Positions 15,628 to 23,593 are shown, counted from the stretch's first letter. The stretch is 64,000 nucleotides of DNA from Aquitalea denitrificans (GCF_009856625.1 NZ_CP047241.1:124001-188000), one strand, 5' to 3'. Translations and numbers: made by a program. Notes: generated by a model not told the origin, from the letters alone.

Positions 15628-16404
15628 TTAAGCGTAAGATTTCAGATTTTTAAGTGGTAATAAATTTATTCTTTTCCATTTTCTTAATCTGGATGTAATG
15701 TAGCGGTTTAGTACCTTATTAATACCGGCTGTGGTTAGCCATCTTTTTAACTCAGCTCTATTTTTTGGCTTTGTTGGGTGAATTTTTGCTACATACCCAC
15801 CAAGATGTTTAAGACCCATTAATAATTCAGTAATTGAATTTTTGATGAAGTGCCCACCAGTTATTTTTGATGCTCTTGGATTGTTTAGTACGGTATGACC
15901 CTTTTGTCTTTTGATTATTCTTTTTATTTTACTCGTGGCATTTTCAGAATAATTAATCCAAATGGCACATTGATAGTGAAATCCATCTGGTCTGAATTGG
16001 AAAGTACGCTCAATCTCTTTTTGAGTTTTACGTTCAATGGCCGCTACATGGAGTGGTCTGAAACCGAGCTCTCTTTCACATGCAGTATCAAAAGCATTAA
16101 AAAAACCGCTGATGTTGTTGTCATTATCCATAAAAATAGTTAAATGTAGGAGGTATGGTGAATCGAACCTTTCATATGCTTCTACCATTCCACGCTTGAT
16201 TGCATCCATAATTTCTTTATCGTACTCATACCCCAGAAAAATGCCGTTCTCATTTCTGCGGCTGTCCATTTTCCCCGTTTCAAGACCTGAATCATCTAAC
16301 CAAGCTGTAAAGGCTGTATGGTCGTATTGTCGTACTGTTTCGTAAAACCTTTCTGCTGGAACACCAGCAGCAAATTGCTCTTGCATCATTGTAGTAAAGT
16401 CCAA
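15628..16404 (-). CDS. Possible replication-type protein, YfjJ/inovirus Gp2-like
   Basis: A 258-residue basic protein. LLHLTIFMDNDNNISGF and GFHYQCAIWINY resemble the beta-strand motifs of YagK/YfjJ and inovirus Gp2 proteins; H143-Y-Q145 occupies the place of the HUH metal-binding motif. GGYVAK (Y204, K207) resembles their YLAK motif with the candidate catalytic Tyr. If correct, this is a rolling-circle-type initiator of the element, with an HUQ variant. The likeness is moderate and unaligned. The start is a TTG at 16404, preceded by AAAGGA at good spacing; the nearby ATG is out of frame. It leads an operon with the 110-residue gene. Confidence 0.55.
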   Translation of the reverse strand: MDFTTMMQEQFAAGVPAERFYETVRQYDHTAFTAWLDDSGLETGKMDSRRNENGIFLGYEYDKEIMDAIKRGMVEAYERFDSPYLLHLTIFMDNDNNISGFFNAFDTACERELGFRPLHVAAIERKTQKEIERTFQFRPDGFHYQCAIWINYSENATSKIKRIIKRQKGHTVLNNPRASKITGGHFIKNSITELLMGLKHLGGYVAKIHPTKPKNRAELKRWLTTAGINKVLNRYITSRLRKWKRINLLPLKNLKSYA

Positions 16405-16715
16405 TGCATTCCTTTCTCTAGTAAGAGAGTACAGGTATACTTAACGTACTATTGCTGAGTAGAAGCATTCTGCTTCTATCACCAACTAGACGCGTTCTCA
16501 ATTTCAGGAAATTTTCCTACTGAGAGTTCACCATTTGTCCTACTTGCCTTGTGCTAGGCAGCAGTTGACCTATCCCCGTCGAATGCCCGTGGATGTTGGG
16601 TCTACGTGTTTTTTAGCCAAAAACTTTCTGTGCTATTTTGTCAAATTATTCCTTGAGCTCTGCTTTTTCCTCACTCTGTGTGTTGTGTGATTTACTAAGC
16701 TGTGGACTGTGTTAG
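16405..16715. other. Gene-free stretch with two hairpins upstream of the Rep-like gene
   Basis: No gene seen. Two perfect inverted repeats stand out: AGAAGCA-TTC-TGCTTCT (16461-16477) and TGCCT-6 nt-AGGCA (16545-16560). Being directly upstream of a possible replication initiator, they could belong to an origin; the first could equally be a regulator site or terminator. Confidence 0.4.
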
Positions 16716-16964
16716 TTACAAGAATGAAAGTCTTTCATCGACTAGCTCAAATAGTTCATCACAATCATTTAAATTGCCAACATACAACGAGTAGCCTGTC
16801 TCTCTGACCCCTGCTTGTCCCTTATCGAAGTTTACCCAAACAGAACCATCTGACTCGATAAAATCAATCCTTCCTTTACTGTAAGGAAGAAAATATCCTA
16901 TGCTTTCTGAGTGAACTTTATTAATTACAATACGGAAATTTCTGAGATTTTTCTTTAATTTCAT
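16716..16964 (-). CDS. Hypothetical small protein
   Basis: An 82-residue protein starting MKLKKNLRNFRIVINKV. It has a basic beginning, then alternating hydrophobic residues suggesting beta strands (GYFLPYSKGRIDFI, GSVWVNF) and an acidic helical end (LNDCDELFELVDERL). A weak GGAA ribosome-binding site precedes the ATG. No family recognised. Composition is AT-rich like its neighbours on the element. It may be a small beta-barrel element protein, but nothing in the sequence gives a function. Confidence 0.5.
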   Translation of the reverse strand: MKLKKNLRNFRIVINKVHSESIGYFLPYSKGRIDFIESDGSVWVNFDKGQAGVRETGYSLYVGNLNDCDELFELVDERLSFL

Positions 16965-17275
16965 TTAAATTCCAATTCAATTTTGACGAATTGCAAGATG
17001 TAGGGGTTATAAGATGGTTAGCTGCTAAGCAATTCCCAGTAAATTCAGCATATTGCGATCATAAAACTAATATTAGTTGTAACGGAATATATAAGAATTT
17101 TCACGAAAAATACCATAAAATAAGTCATAAAATGCTGGTGTATATGCTATTAAATATACTCTCAGTCACCACTTGCGTAGAGTCGACGATGTGCATAAGG
17201 AAGAGAGCTGTTAAGCAGCTCCCCTCTAGAGATTTATGATGCGTCAGAGAATTTAAAATATCTGAGGATGACTGT
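16965..17275. other. AT-rich gene-free stretch
   Basis: A strongly AT-rich region between the AlpA-like gene and the 82-residue gene. I see no supportable gene; an 82-codon frame on the plus strand has no ribosome-binding site or recognisable product. A hairpin GAGCTG-5 nt-CAGCTC (17205-17221) is the only structure seen. It probably carries the promoter of the leftward genes. Confidence 0.4.
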
Positions 17276-17497
17276 TTAGTGAGTCAAGGCTATGCGTGAT
17301 CCTAGCCAAGAATTGACATCAGATTCAGAGAAGCCAACAGCACGTGCCCCAAGAGAAATCTGTTTGGGAAATGATGTGTCGAAGCTTTTATGTCTAGGAT
17401 TGAGCTTGTTGTAGATGCTTGCACGGGATAGACCCGTGCGGCGACATAGCTCTGGCAAGCGGATGATGCTATGAGAAGAGTGGGGAGCTGTGGTCAT
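17276..17497 (-). CDS. AlpA-family DNA-binding regulator / excisionase
   Basis: A 73-residue MerR-like winged-helix protein. IIRLPELCRRTGLSRASIY is the helix-turn-helix, FPKQISLGARAVGFSESDV the wing with its typical basic/aromatic pattern, and VNSWLGSRI the closing helix. AlpA proteins activate integrase expression or assist excision of P4-type and CP4-57-type elements. It follows an AAAGG ribosome-binding site. Its place on the same strand downstream of the integrase and one cargo gene is standard for such elements. The product likely controls the element's own promoters (inference). Confidence 0.88.
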   Translation of the reverse strand: MTTAPHSSHSIIRLPELCRRTGLSRASIYNKLNPRHKSFDTSFPKQISLGARAVGFSESDVNSWLGSRIALTH

Positions 17498-17629
17498 TAT
17501 TGGCCTTTCTTGGCTTCAAGTAGATGACCCACAGAATAATGCTTTAGTGATTTACAAAGATATGCCCTCTGCTCAAGCAGAGGGAGTAGACGGTTTTTGT
17601 TTATTGTGGTATGTCGAATGTGGTGTGTT

Positions 17630-18400
17630 TTATTTCTTGGTAAGTCTTATTTCTTTTAACCAATTGTCAATTTGCCTTCTTATCAAATTTTCACGTGCGG
17701 GGACGTTTTTCTTTGTGCCGGTTATTGGAAGGTCTCGCGCAAAGTTTATTATTGCATCAGCGGCAGTTTCTTTCCATCTAGTTAAGTTTTCTATCGGTAA
17801 GCTTCGTATGTAAATTTGGCGACAAAATTCTATTAGAGGCTCATTTCGCTTTGATTTTTCAAAGCCACCTTTGCTAGCTCTGACATTGTTTGTTGCTCTG
17901 CTCGCCAAGCACTCTAATTTAAGTTTTGCATTTTCTAAATGCAATTCTAAGTTAGCCTTGTCAAGTAGTGGGGTGATAATGCCTGCTTCATTTTGAGCTA
18001 TCCATATCTCATGTGTACATCTGGTAAGAGTAATATTATCCCTTAGGAATGGATTTTTCTCTATAGTTTTTATGTCAATTACATTTAATGCACTGGAGTG
18101 AAATTGAATTGCGTATAGGTATGTTTCGAATAATTGGTTCGCTAATTGGATAGTGTTAAATGTTGCTTTGTCAAATTCATATCCACTTCTTACTAGTCTA
18201 CTTATGCTGCCTATTTCATAGAATTCACCAAGAAATATTTCAGCGGTATCCGATACGTTAATCCATTTTTTTATCCACTCATCTTCGGTTAACGTGTTTG
18301 AGGTGGGTTGGTGAGGGTAGTAACCAGAAATGTAGTCAAATAAGGTGTAATTATTTTCATCATCGGATAGTGTGATGCATTGTGATTTGTGGTTAATCAT
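17630..18400 (-). CDS. Hypothetical cargo protein next to the integrase
   Basis: A 256-residue soluble protein of no recognised family. No signal peptide or membrane helices; mostly helical by composition (FNTIQLANQLFETYLYAIQF, LELHLENAKLKLECLA). The C-terminal half is basic and includes NVRASKGGFEKSKRNEPL, followed by a WKETAADAI motif and a basic end. That end recalls basic DNA-binding tails of element proteins, but I cannot name it. It starts 27 bp after the integrase stop on the same strand and is probably co-transcribed. The slot between integrase and AlpA is a cargo position in P4-like satellites. AT-rich. Confidence 0.65.
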   Translation of the reverse strand: MINHKSQCITLSDDENNYTLFDYISGYYPHQPTSNTLTEDEWIKKWINVSDTAEIFLGEFYEIGSISRLVRSGYEFDKATFNTIQLANQLFETYLYAIQFHSSALNVIDIKTIEKNPFLRDNITLTRCTHEIWIAQNEAGIITPLLDKANLELHLENAKLKLECLASRATNNVRASKGGFEKSKRNEPLIEFCRQIYIRSLPIENLTRWKETAADAIINFARDLPITGTKKNVPARENLIRRQIDNWLKEIRLTKK

Positions 18401-18427
18401 TTTTTTGGCTGTGGTTGGTTTTTATTG

Positions 18428-19651
18428 CTACGCAGTTTTCTTGGAGCCTTCGGAAATGTGAGATACATTACAGCGCTGCTGGCTACTGAGAAAATCTGCA
18501 TACCACTGCATCAATTTGCGGCGCTCTTCTAGGTACTCCGCACGGTGGTACGCAGCACGTACTTTGTTGCGTTCTGCATGGGCAAGTTGGCGCTCGATGA
18601 TGTCAGGGTCAAATCCCTCTTCATTCAGCACAGTGGATGCTAAGGCACGGAAACCATGCGGAGTGGCAATGTCCTTGTAGCCCATACGCCCCATTGCATA
18701 GCCTAGAGTGTTCTCACTCATCGGTTTGCTGTGGTCTTGTACAGAAGGAAAAAGTAGAACGCTACGGCCTGTAATTGGTTTCAACTCCTCCAGCAAGGCA
18801 AGAGCTTGTGTGGACAGCGGAACAATGTGAGGCTCACGCATCTTCATGCGTTCAGCCGGAATGCGCCATTCTGCACGTTCAATGTCGAACTCTTCCCAAC
18901 GTGCATGGCGAAGTTCACCCGGGCGGACAAAGGTCAGCATCAACAAGTGCATGGCAATGCGGGTGGGAATGTACAGAGGCTCTGCCTCCAGACGGCTGTA
19001 GAACTGTCTCAGCTCGCCTCTGGGGAGTGCGGGCCTGTGTTCTACCTTCTTGGCACGTAAAGCGCCTGTAAGGTCGTTTGTGGGGTTGTAGCTGGCACGT
19101 CCAGTTTGGATGGCATACTTGATGACAGAACCGATGCGCTGAAGGACTCGCTGTGCCGTTTCAACTGCACCTCGTTTTTCAATCTTGCGGACGGTATCCA
19201 AGATAATGGGGGCGGTGAGGCTGGTGATGGCTTGCTTGCCCAGATCGGGGAAGGCATCAGCCTCTAGGGATTCGATAACACGGGTAGCGTGGCCTTCGCT
19301 CCAGCGTGGCAGCTCTTTGGTGTACCACTCCCGTGCGATAATCTCGAATGAGTTTTCACTGGCGAGCTTACGTTCACGCTTCTCTTCTTTCTTGGCTACG
19401 CTCGGGTCTTGTCCATTGGCAATGAGCTTTCGGGCAGCATCACGCTTTTCTCTGGCCTCTGAGAGGCTGACATCGGGGTAGACGCCGAGAGCAAGTCGCT
19501 TTTCTTTACCATCAATACGGTACTTCAAGCGCCAATATTTTGACCCAGTGGGCATGATTTCAAGGTACATGCCAAGACCATCAGTGAGCTTGAGGGATTT
19601 TCCGTCAGTACGGGGCAGGGCTTGTTTGACCTGAATGGCTGTGAGGGGCAT
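18428..19651 (-). CDS. P4-type tyrosine integrase (DUF4102 family)
   Basis: A 407-residue site-specific recombinase. The N-terminal DUF4102 arm-binding domain (about 1-90, with the GLGMYLEIMPTGSKYWRLKY motif) is followed by a core-binding and a catalytic domain. The catalytic residues are visible: R243 in FVRPGELR, H332-x-x-R335 in PHGFRA, H358 in QLAHAE and the likely nucleophile Y368 in AAYHRAEY. Such enzymes insert elements into the 3' end of tRNA genes. Here its 5' end faces tRNA-Leu about 200 bp away, with arm-like ATGCCCCC repeats between. It appears intact, so the element may still excise. GC content is nearer to the host than the rest of the element. Confidence 0.95.
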   Translation of the reverse strand: MPLTAIQVKQALPRTDGKSLKLTDGLGMYLEIMPTGSKYWRLKYRIDGKEKRLALGVYPDVSLSEAREKRDAARKLIANGQDPSVAKKEEKRERKLASENSFEIIAREWYTKELPRWSEGHATRVIESLEADAFPDLGKQAITSLTAPIILDTVRKIEKRGAVETAQRVLQRIGSVIKYAIQTGRASYNPTNDLTGALRAKKVEHRPALPRGELRQFYSRLEAEPLYIPTRIAMHLLMLTFVRPGELRHARWEEFDIERAEWRIPAERMKMREPHIVPLSTQALALLEELKPITGRSVLLFPSVQDHSKPMSENTLGYAMGRMGYKDIATPHGFRALASTVLNEEGFDPDIIERQLAHAERNKVRAAYHRAEYLEERRKLMQWYADFLSSQQRCNVSHISEGSKKTA

Positions 19652-19682
19652 GGGGTGTACCTGTTGCTATGGCTGCAATGTA

Positions 19683-19732
19683 TGGGGGCACAATTTCATG
19701 CCCCCAAAACCGATGCCCCCGAATATGCCCCC
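19683..19732 (+). repeat. ATGCCCCC repeats, right integrase arm-like sites
   Basis: Three direct ATGCCCCC copies (19698, 19713, 19725) and an inverted TGGGGGCA (19683-19690) lie between integrase and tRNA-Leu. The last two direct copies are 12 bases apart, as at the left end of the element. They also overlap the likely integrase promoter region, which would allow self-regulation. Confidence 0.6.
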
Positions 19733-19778
19733 GCTGATTGCTGGATTGCAATAGGCCATTTTGGACTGCTATAGACGT

Positions 19779-19813
19779 AAAAAAACCCGCAAACCTATAT
19801 CTGGCGCGGGTTT
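19779..19813 (-). terminator. Rho-independent terminator downstream of tRNA-Leu
   Basis: A stem AAACCCGC (19783-19790) / GCGGGTTT (19806-19813) is followed on the minus strand by seven T. It lies inside the element end, so the tRNA transcript now ends in acquired DNA. Confidence 0.75.
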
Positions 19814-19847
19814 CTTACACTTCTGTGGACTTCTTTGGTCTTGCAGA

Positions 19848-19861
19848 TGGTGCCCGGGGTC
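19848..19861 (+). repeat. Right attachment site at the tRNA-Leu 3' end (attR-like)
   Basis: The last 14 bases of the tRNA gene including CCA (TGGTGCCCGGGGTC on the plus strand) recur with one base missing at 14085-14097. The adjacent P4-type integrase makes this the probable insertion point. Confidence 0.55.
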
Positions 19862-19932
19862 GGACTCGAACCGACACACCTTGCGGCGGGGGATTTTGAA
19901 TCCCCTGCGTCTACCGATTTCGCCACCCGGGC
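19848..19932 (-). tRNA. tRNA-Leu (anticodon CAA)
   Basis: An 85-base minus-strand gene with an encoded CCA end. The acceptor stem GCCCGGG pairs with CCCGGGC, the D-loop reads AAATCGGTAGAC, and the anticodon stem GGGGA/TCCCC encloses the loop TTCAAAA, giving anticodon CAA. A long variable arm typical of leucine tRNAs follows, then the GGTTCGAGTCC T-arm. It corresponds to E. coli leuX, a frequent target of P4-type integrases. It lies 45 bp downstream of rsmI on the same strand. Confidence 0.97.
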
Positions 19933-19977
19933 ATCGCAAGAGGAGGCAAGTCTATCCCATCTGCCGTGGCTTGTAAA

Positions 19978-20859
19978 TCACTCGCCGGCGTCCTTTTTCA
20001 TTTTCAGCGCATGGTCATACAGCAGCTTGCGGTTGGCTCCGGTAATTTGCGCGGCCAGGGTGGAGGCTTGCTTCATTGGCAGGTCGGCACTGAGGATGTT
20101 CATCACCCGGATGGCTTCTTCCGGCAAACCGGCCTTGTCTTCCTGTTGTGGGGCGGCGTCGATGATGAGCACGATTTCGCCGCGCTGCTGGTTGCTGTCG
20201 GCCTTTACCCATTCCAGCAGCTCGCCGGCGGGCAGGCTGTGGAAGGTTTCAAAGGTTTTGGTCAGCTCGCGCGCCAGCATCAGGCGGCGGTCCGGCCCCA
20301 GTTCGGCCACGATGTCCTGCAGGGTGTCCACAATGCGGTGCGGTGCTTCGTAGCACACCACCAGGTGGTCGGCGCTCAGCCATTGCTGCAAGGTACGGCG
20401 GCGTTCGCCGCTTTTGGGCGGCAAAAAGCCGTGAAACAGGAAGGCATTGCTGGTAAAGCCGCTGGAGGACAGGGCGGTGATGACGGCGGATACGCCGGGG
20501 ATGGGGCGTACCGGATGGCCGGCGGCGCGCACGGCTTCCACCAGCCGCGCGCCGGGGTCGGATACCGCAGGGGTGCCGGCATCGGATACCTGCACCACGA
20601 TCTGCCCTTCCGCCAGCCAGCGGATGACTTGCTCGGCCATGCTGCGTTCGTTGTGCTCGCGCAGGCTGACCAGCTTGTTGGCATGAATGCCATAGGCGGT
20701 AAGCAGGCTGCCGGTAACACGGGTGTCTTCCGCGCAGACGACATCGGCCACGCTAAAGGCCGCCAGTGCACGTGCGGTAACATCTCCCAGGTTTCCAATG
20801 GGAGTGGCCACCACATATAATGTGCCGCGACAGAAACTTTCCCGTGCAGTTTCAAGCAA
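19978..20859 (-). CDS. rsmI: 16S rRNA 2'-O-methyltransferase RsmI
   Basis: A 293-residue SAM-dependent methyltransferase that modifies C1402 of 16S rRNA together with RsmH. Family motifs: LYVVATPIGNLGD at the N-terminus, AEDTRVT, LREHNE, VSDAGTPAVSDPG for SAM binding, PIPGVSA and FHGFLPPK. The frame stays open to 21549 but that extension is antisense to the neighbouring gene and unlike the family. No ATG lies in frame near the expected N-terminus; a TTG at 20859 gives the expected 12-residue leader (LLETARESFCRG), so I use it with reservation. It diverges from the lipoprotein cluster, with start codons only about 15 bp apart. Confidence 0.9.
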   Translation of the reverse strand: MLETARESFCRGTLYVVATPIGNLGDVTARALAAFSVADVVCAEDTRVTGSLLTAYGIHANKLVSLREHNERSMAEQVIRWLAEGQIVVQVSDAGTPAVSDPGARLVEAVRAAGHPVRPIPGVSAVITALSSSGFTSNAFLFHGFLPPKSGERRRTLQQWLSADHLVVCYEAPHRIVDTLQDIVAELGPDRRLMLARELTKTFETFHSLPAGELLEWVKADSNQQRGEIVLIIDAAPQQEDKAGLPEEAIRVMNILSADLPMKQASTLAAQITGANRKLLYDHALKMKKDAGE

Positions 20860-20874
20860 GTGAGCGAACGAAGT

Positions 20875-21993
20875 ATGCAAAGACTGGCTCCGCTGTTGGT
20901 TGGCGTCATGATGACATGGTTGACGGCTGCGCAAGCGCAGGCACCGGACTATATCATCCAACTCAATGCTGCGCCGCTCAATAGCGTGGCCGGACAAAGC
21001 CCGCGCGCCCAGGCGCAGCCGGCATCCGCCCCTGTAACCCCGGTGGCCAAGCCGCTGGCTGCGCCCGGTAAACAGGCGGTGCGTCTGAAAATAGGGCTGT
21101 TGCTGCCCACCGAGTCCAAATTGCTGGGCGAGGCGGCGGCGGTGGTACGCAGCGGTGTAGAGGCCGCGCATGATGCAGATCCGCAGGCCGAGGTGGTGGT
21201 GATTGATGCCGACGAACACAATGCCGCCCAGCGCTACCGCGAGGCGGTGGCCAGCGGTGTGAACGTGGTGATCGGCCCCTTGTCGCGTGCCGGCATTGCC
21301 GCGGTGGCGCCGCATGTCAGCGTACCCACGCTGGCACTCAATGCGGTGGGCCGCGATGTACCGACTAATCCCAAGCTGTTTACCCTGGCGCTGAATGTTG
21401 AGGTGGAGGCCAGACAGATTGCCCGCCTGATGCGCGAAGATGGTCGTACCAATCCGCTGATCATCGCTGATGGCGAGGTGCTGTCCAGCCGGCTGAAGCA
21501 GGCCTTTGCCGACGAATGGCGCAGCCTGGGTAACCGGGATGTGCCACAACTGGAGGACAACGGGCAGAATCTGCCCGAGCTGGCTCAGGCGGCCAGCAAG
21601 GCTGACGCGGTGTTTCTGGCCGTGGAGCCTGCAGAGGCAGCGCGGCTGAAACCGACGCTGCTGCCGGATCTACCGGTGTATGCCACTTCGCAAATCAGCA
21701 CGCGCAGTCCTGACAAGCAGCTGGCTGGAGTGCGCTTTATCGACATGCCGTGGTTCCTGATGCCGCAGCATCCGGCGGTAAAGCGCTATGCGCGTCCGTC
21801 GACCGCACTTACCTTGCAGACCGAGCGCCTGTACGCGTTGGGGATAGATGCCTATCGTTTGGCGCTGCTGCTGGGGAGCACACGCAATCCGTCCTCCATC
21901 AAGCTGGATGGTGTTACCGGCGACCTCAAGCTAGGGCGTGACCGGGTATTTGACCGTCAACTGCCGGTGTCGCTGATCGGCGAAGGCGAGTAG
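20875..21993 (+). CDS. Periplasmic penicillin-binding-protein activator (LpoA/YraM C-domain type)
   Basis: A 372-residue exported protein with a signal peptide (cleaved near AQAQA, residue ~23) and one type I periplasmic-binding fold. VRLKIGLLLPTES, VVIGPLSRAGIAAVAP and PTLALNAVG are typical of the LppC/YraM family. E. coli LpoA has an extra N-terminal domain of about 300 residues that is missing here, as in other betaproteobacteria. No lipobox Cys is present, so it is not obviously a lipoprotein. LpoA stimulates penicillin-binding protein 1A; whether this shorter form does is inference. First gene of a tight cluster with yraN, diaA and dolP. The ATG at 20875 is preferred to an upstream GTG at 20860. 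Confidence 0.8.
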   Translation: MQRLAPLLVGVMMTWLTAAQAQAPDYIIQLNAAPLNSVAGQSPRAQAQPASAPVTPVAKPLAAPGKQAVRLKIGLLLPTESKLLGEAAAVVRSGVEAAHDADPQAEVVVIDADEHNAAQRYREAVASGVNVVIGPLSRAGIAAVAPHVSVPTLALNAVGRDVPTNPKLFTLALNVEVEARQIARLMREDGRTNPLIIADGEVLSSRLKQAFADEWRSLGNRDVPQLEDNGQNLPELAQAASKADAVFLAVEPAEAARLKPTLLPDLPVYATSQISTRSPDKQLAGVRFIDMPWFLMPQHPAVKRYARPSTALTLQTERLYALGIDAYRLALLLGSTRNPSSIKLDGVTGDLKLGRDRVFDRQLPVSLIGEGE

Positions 21994-21998
21994 CGCAC

Positions 21999-22334
21999 AT
22001 GAACCGGCAAGGACAGCAGGCAGAAGAGCGTGCGCTGTCCTTTTTGTTGCAGCAGGGTTTGCAACTGGTTGCGCGCAACTGGCTGTGCCGCGGTGGTGAG
22101 ATCGATCTGATCATGCGCGATGGCCGCTACCTGGTATTTGTAGAGGTGCGTCACCGTACCAGCAGCCGTTTTGGTGGGGCGGCATACAGTATTACGGCTG
22201 CCAAACAGAGGAAACTCATGCATGCGGCCACGGTCTACCTGTCTGATAAGCGAGTAGACGCACCCTGTCGTTTTGATGCTGTGCTGAGTGAAGGCGAACA
22301 GCCGTTGCAGTGGTTGAAAAACATTTTTGCATAG
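21999..22334 (+). CDS. yraN: YraN family endonuclease-like protein
   Basis: A 111-residue protein of the UPF0102 family with a restriction-endonuclease-like fold: A-E-ERALSFLLQQG, NWLCRGGEIDLIMRDG (the GE-hDLI motif with the predicted catalytic Asp) and FVEVRHRTS (E-x-K-like motif with R in place of K). It starts 5 bp after the previous stop, so it is translationally linked. The cellular role of the family is not settled; a part in DNA uptake or recombination has been suggested. It is of normal family length. Confidence 0.9.
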   Translation: MNRQGQQAEERALSFLLQQGLQLVARNWLCRGGEIDLIMRDGRYLVFVEVRHRTSSRFGGAAYSITAAKQRKLMHAATVYLSDKRVDAPCRFDAVLSEGEQPLQWLKNIFA

Positions 22335-22364
22335 CCGCCATCCATGGCTGCTACAAGGAAAAGC

Positions 22365-22955
22365 ATGGACCTGATTGAACGCGTCAACGGACATTTTCTG
22401 GAAAGCATAGCCGCCAAGCAGGAGGCAATGGAGCTGCTATCCCCTGCGGTAGCACTGGCGGCGGAGCGTATGGTCAGCTGCCTGATGAACGAGGGCAAGA
22501 TCCTGGCTTGCGGTAATGGCGGTTCGGCTGCCGATGCCCAGCATTTTGCCGCTGAAATGCTGGGGCGTTTCGAGAAGGAGCGTCCGGGCCTGGCAGCCAT
22601 CTCGCTGGCTACCGATACCTCGGCACTCACGGCCATTGGTAACGACTACGACTTTGACATGATCTTTTCCAAGCAGGTGCGTGCGTTGGGGCATACCAAC
22701 GACCTCTTGCTGGCTATTTCCACCTCGGGCAATTCCGCCAATGTGATTGAGGCCATCTATGCCGCCCACGAGCGTGGCATGGGCGTGATTGCCCTCACCG
22801 GCAAGGATGGCGGCAAGATCAGTGAAATCCTGTCGCCCGAGGACATACAGCTGAACGTGCCGGTGCTGCGTACTGCCCGTATTCAGGAAGTGCATATTCT
22901 GCTGGTGCATGCGCTGTGTGATGCCATTGATTACATGCTGTTGGGAGGTGAGTAA
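22365..22955 (+). CDS. diaA: DiaA/GmhA-type SIS domain protein
   Basis: A 196-residue single-SIS-domain protein. GNGGSAADAQHFAAEM and AISTSGNSANV bind the sugar phosphate in this fold. KQVRALGH and ARIQEVHILLVHALCD match DiaA, the tetrameric DnaA-binding protein that times replication initiation. The His/Glu in QHFAAE and Gln/His in QEVHIL that phosphoheptose isomerase GmhA uses are also kept, so an isomerase role is possible. Synteny (yraL-yraM-yraN-diaA-yraP order) favours DiaA. The ATG at 22365 has an AAGGAA ribosome-binding site; the open ATG at 22344 does not. Confidence 0.8.
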   Translation: MDLIERVNGHFLESIAAKQEAMELLSPAVALAAERMVSCLMNEGKILACGNGGSAADAQHFAAEMLGRFEKERPGLAAISLATDTSALTAIGNDYDFDMIFSKQVRALGHTNDLLLAISTSGNSANVIEAIYAAHERGMGVIALTGKDGGKISEILSPEDIQLNVPVLRTARIQEVHILLVHALCDAIDYMLLGGE

Positions 22956-23543
22956 ATGAAACGTACTGTCCTGTCCCTGCTGTTGGCAGCCGGGGTATCC
23001 AGCGCCTTGTCCGGTTGCTTTGCCCTGGCCGCCGGCGGTGTGGCCGGTGGCGCGCTGGTGGCAACTGATCGCCGTTCCAGCGGTGCTTATGTGGATGACC
23101 AGAGCATCGAAGCCAAGGTGTCGCACCAGATTGGCGACAAATTGCCGTCGGCGCATATCAATACCACCAGTTATAACCGTGCGGTGCTGCTGACGGGTGA
23201 GGTGCCATCGGCAGAAGCCGGTCAGCAGGCTGAGCTGATTGCCCGCGCCATGCCCAATGTGCGGCGCGTATTCAATTACACCGTGGTGGCACCGGTTTCC
23301 GGTTTCTCCGAGCGTAGCAACGACACCTGGATTACCAGCAAGGTGCGCACCCGTCTGCTGGATGGCAAGGGCTATTCGCCCAATCATATCAAGGTGGTGA
23401 CCGAGCGTGGCGTGGTGTACATGCTGGGCCTGGTGACGCCGGCGGAAGGCCAGCTGGCTGCTCAGGTGGTGAGCGAAACCGCGGGGGTGCAGAAAGTGGT
23501 CACCCTGTTTGAAAGCATTACCGAAATTACCCCGGCGCAGTAA
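22956..23543 (+). CDS. dolP: BON-domain outer membrane lipoprotein DolP
   Basis: A 195-residue lipoprotein: signal peptide with lipobox LSGC, then a Gly/Ala-rich stretch, then two BON domains (about 45-115 and 125-190). It is the YraP/DolP protein, called GNA2091 in Neisseria, which binds anionic phospholipids at the cell division site and supports outer-membrane integrity. Its start codon follows the diaA stop directly (TAA-ATG), and its GGGAGGTGA ribosome-binding site lies inside the end of diaA. Strong terminator follows, closing the cluster. Confidence 0.92.
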   Translation: MKRTVLSLLLAAGVSSALSGCFALAAGGVAGGALVATDRRSSGAYVDDQSIEAKVSHQIGDKLPSAHINTTSYNRAVLLTGEVPSAEAGQQAELIARAMPNVRRVFNYTVVAPVSGFSERSNDTWITSKVRTRLLDGKGYSPNHIKVVTERGVVYMLGLVTPAEGQLAAQVVSETAGVQKVVTLFESITEITPAQ

Positions 23544-23555
23544 GCGGGTGACAGT

Positions 23556-23593
23556 AAAAGACAAAGGACCGCAAGCGGTCCTTTGTCTTTTTG
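23556..23593 (+). terminator. Strong bidirectional terminator after dolP
   Basis: A perfect 17-bp stem (23556-23572 with 23575-23591, loop AA) ending in TTTTT, with AAAA on the other side. It separates dolP from the convergent EAL gene. Confidence 0.9.

Noticed and set aside
16991..17239. 82-codon plus-strand frame in the AT-rich gap
   Set aside because: Cys/His/Lys-rich composition with no ribosome-binding site or recognisable product.
20860..21549. Extension of rsmI to a 523-residue protein
   Set aside because: The added part is antisense to the LpoA-like gene and unlike any RsmI N-terminus.
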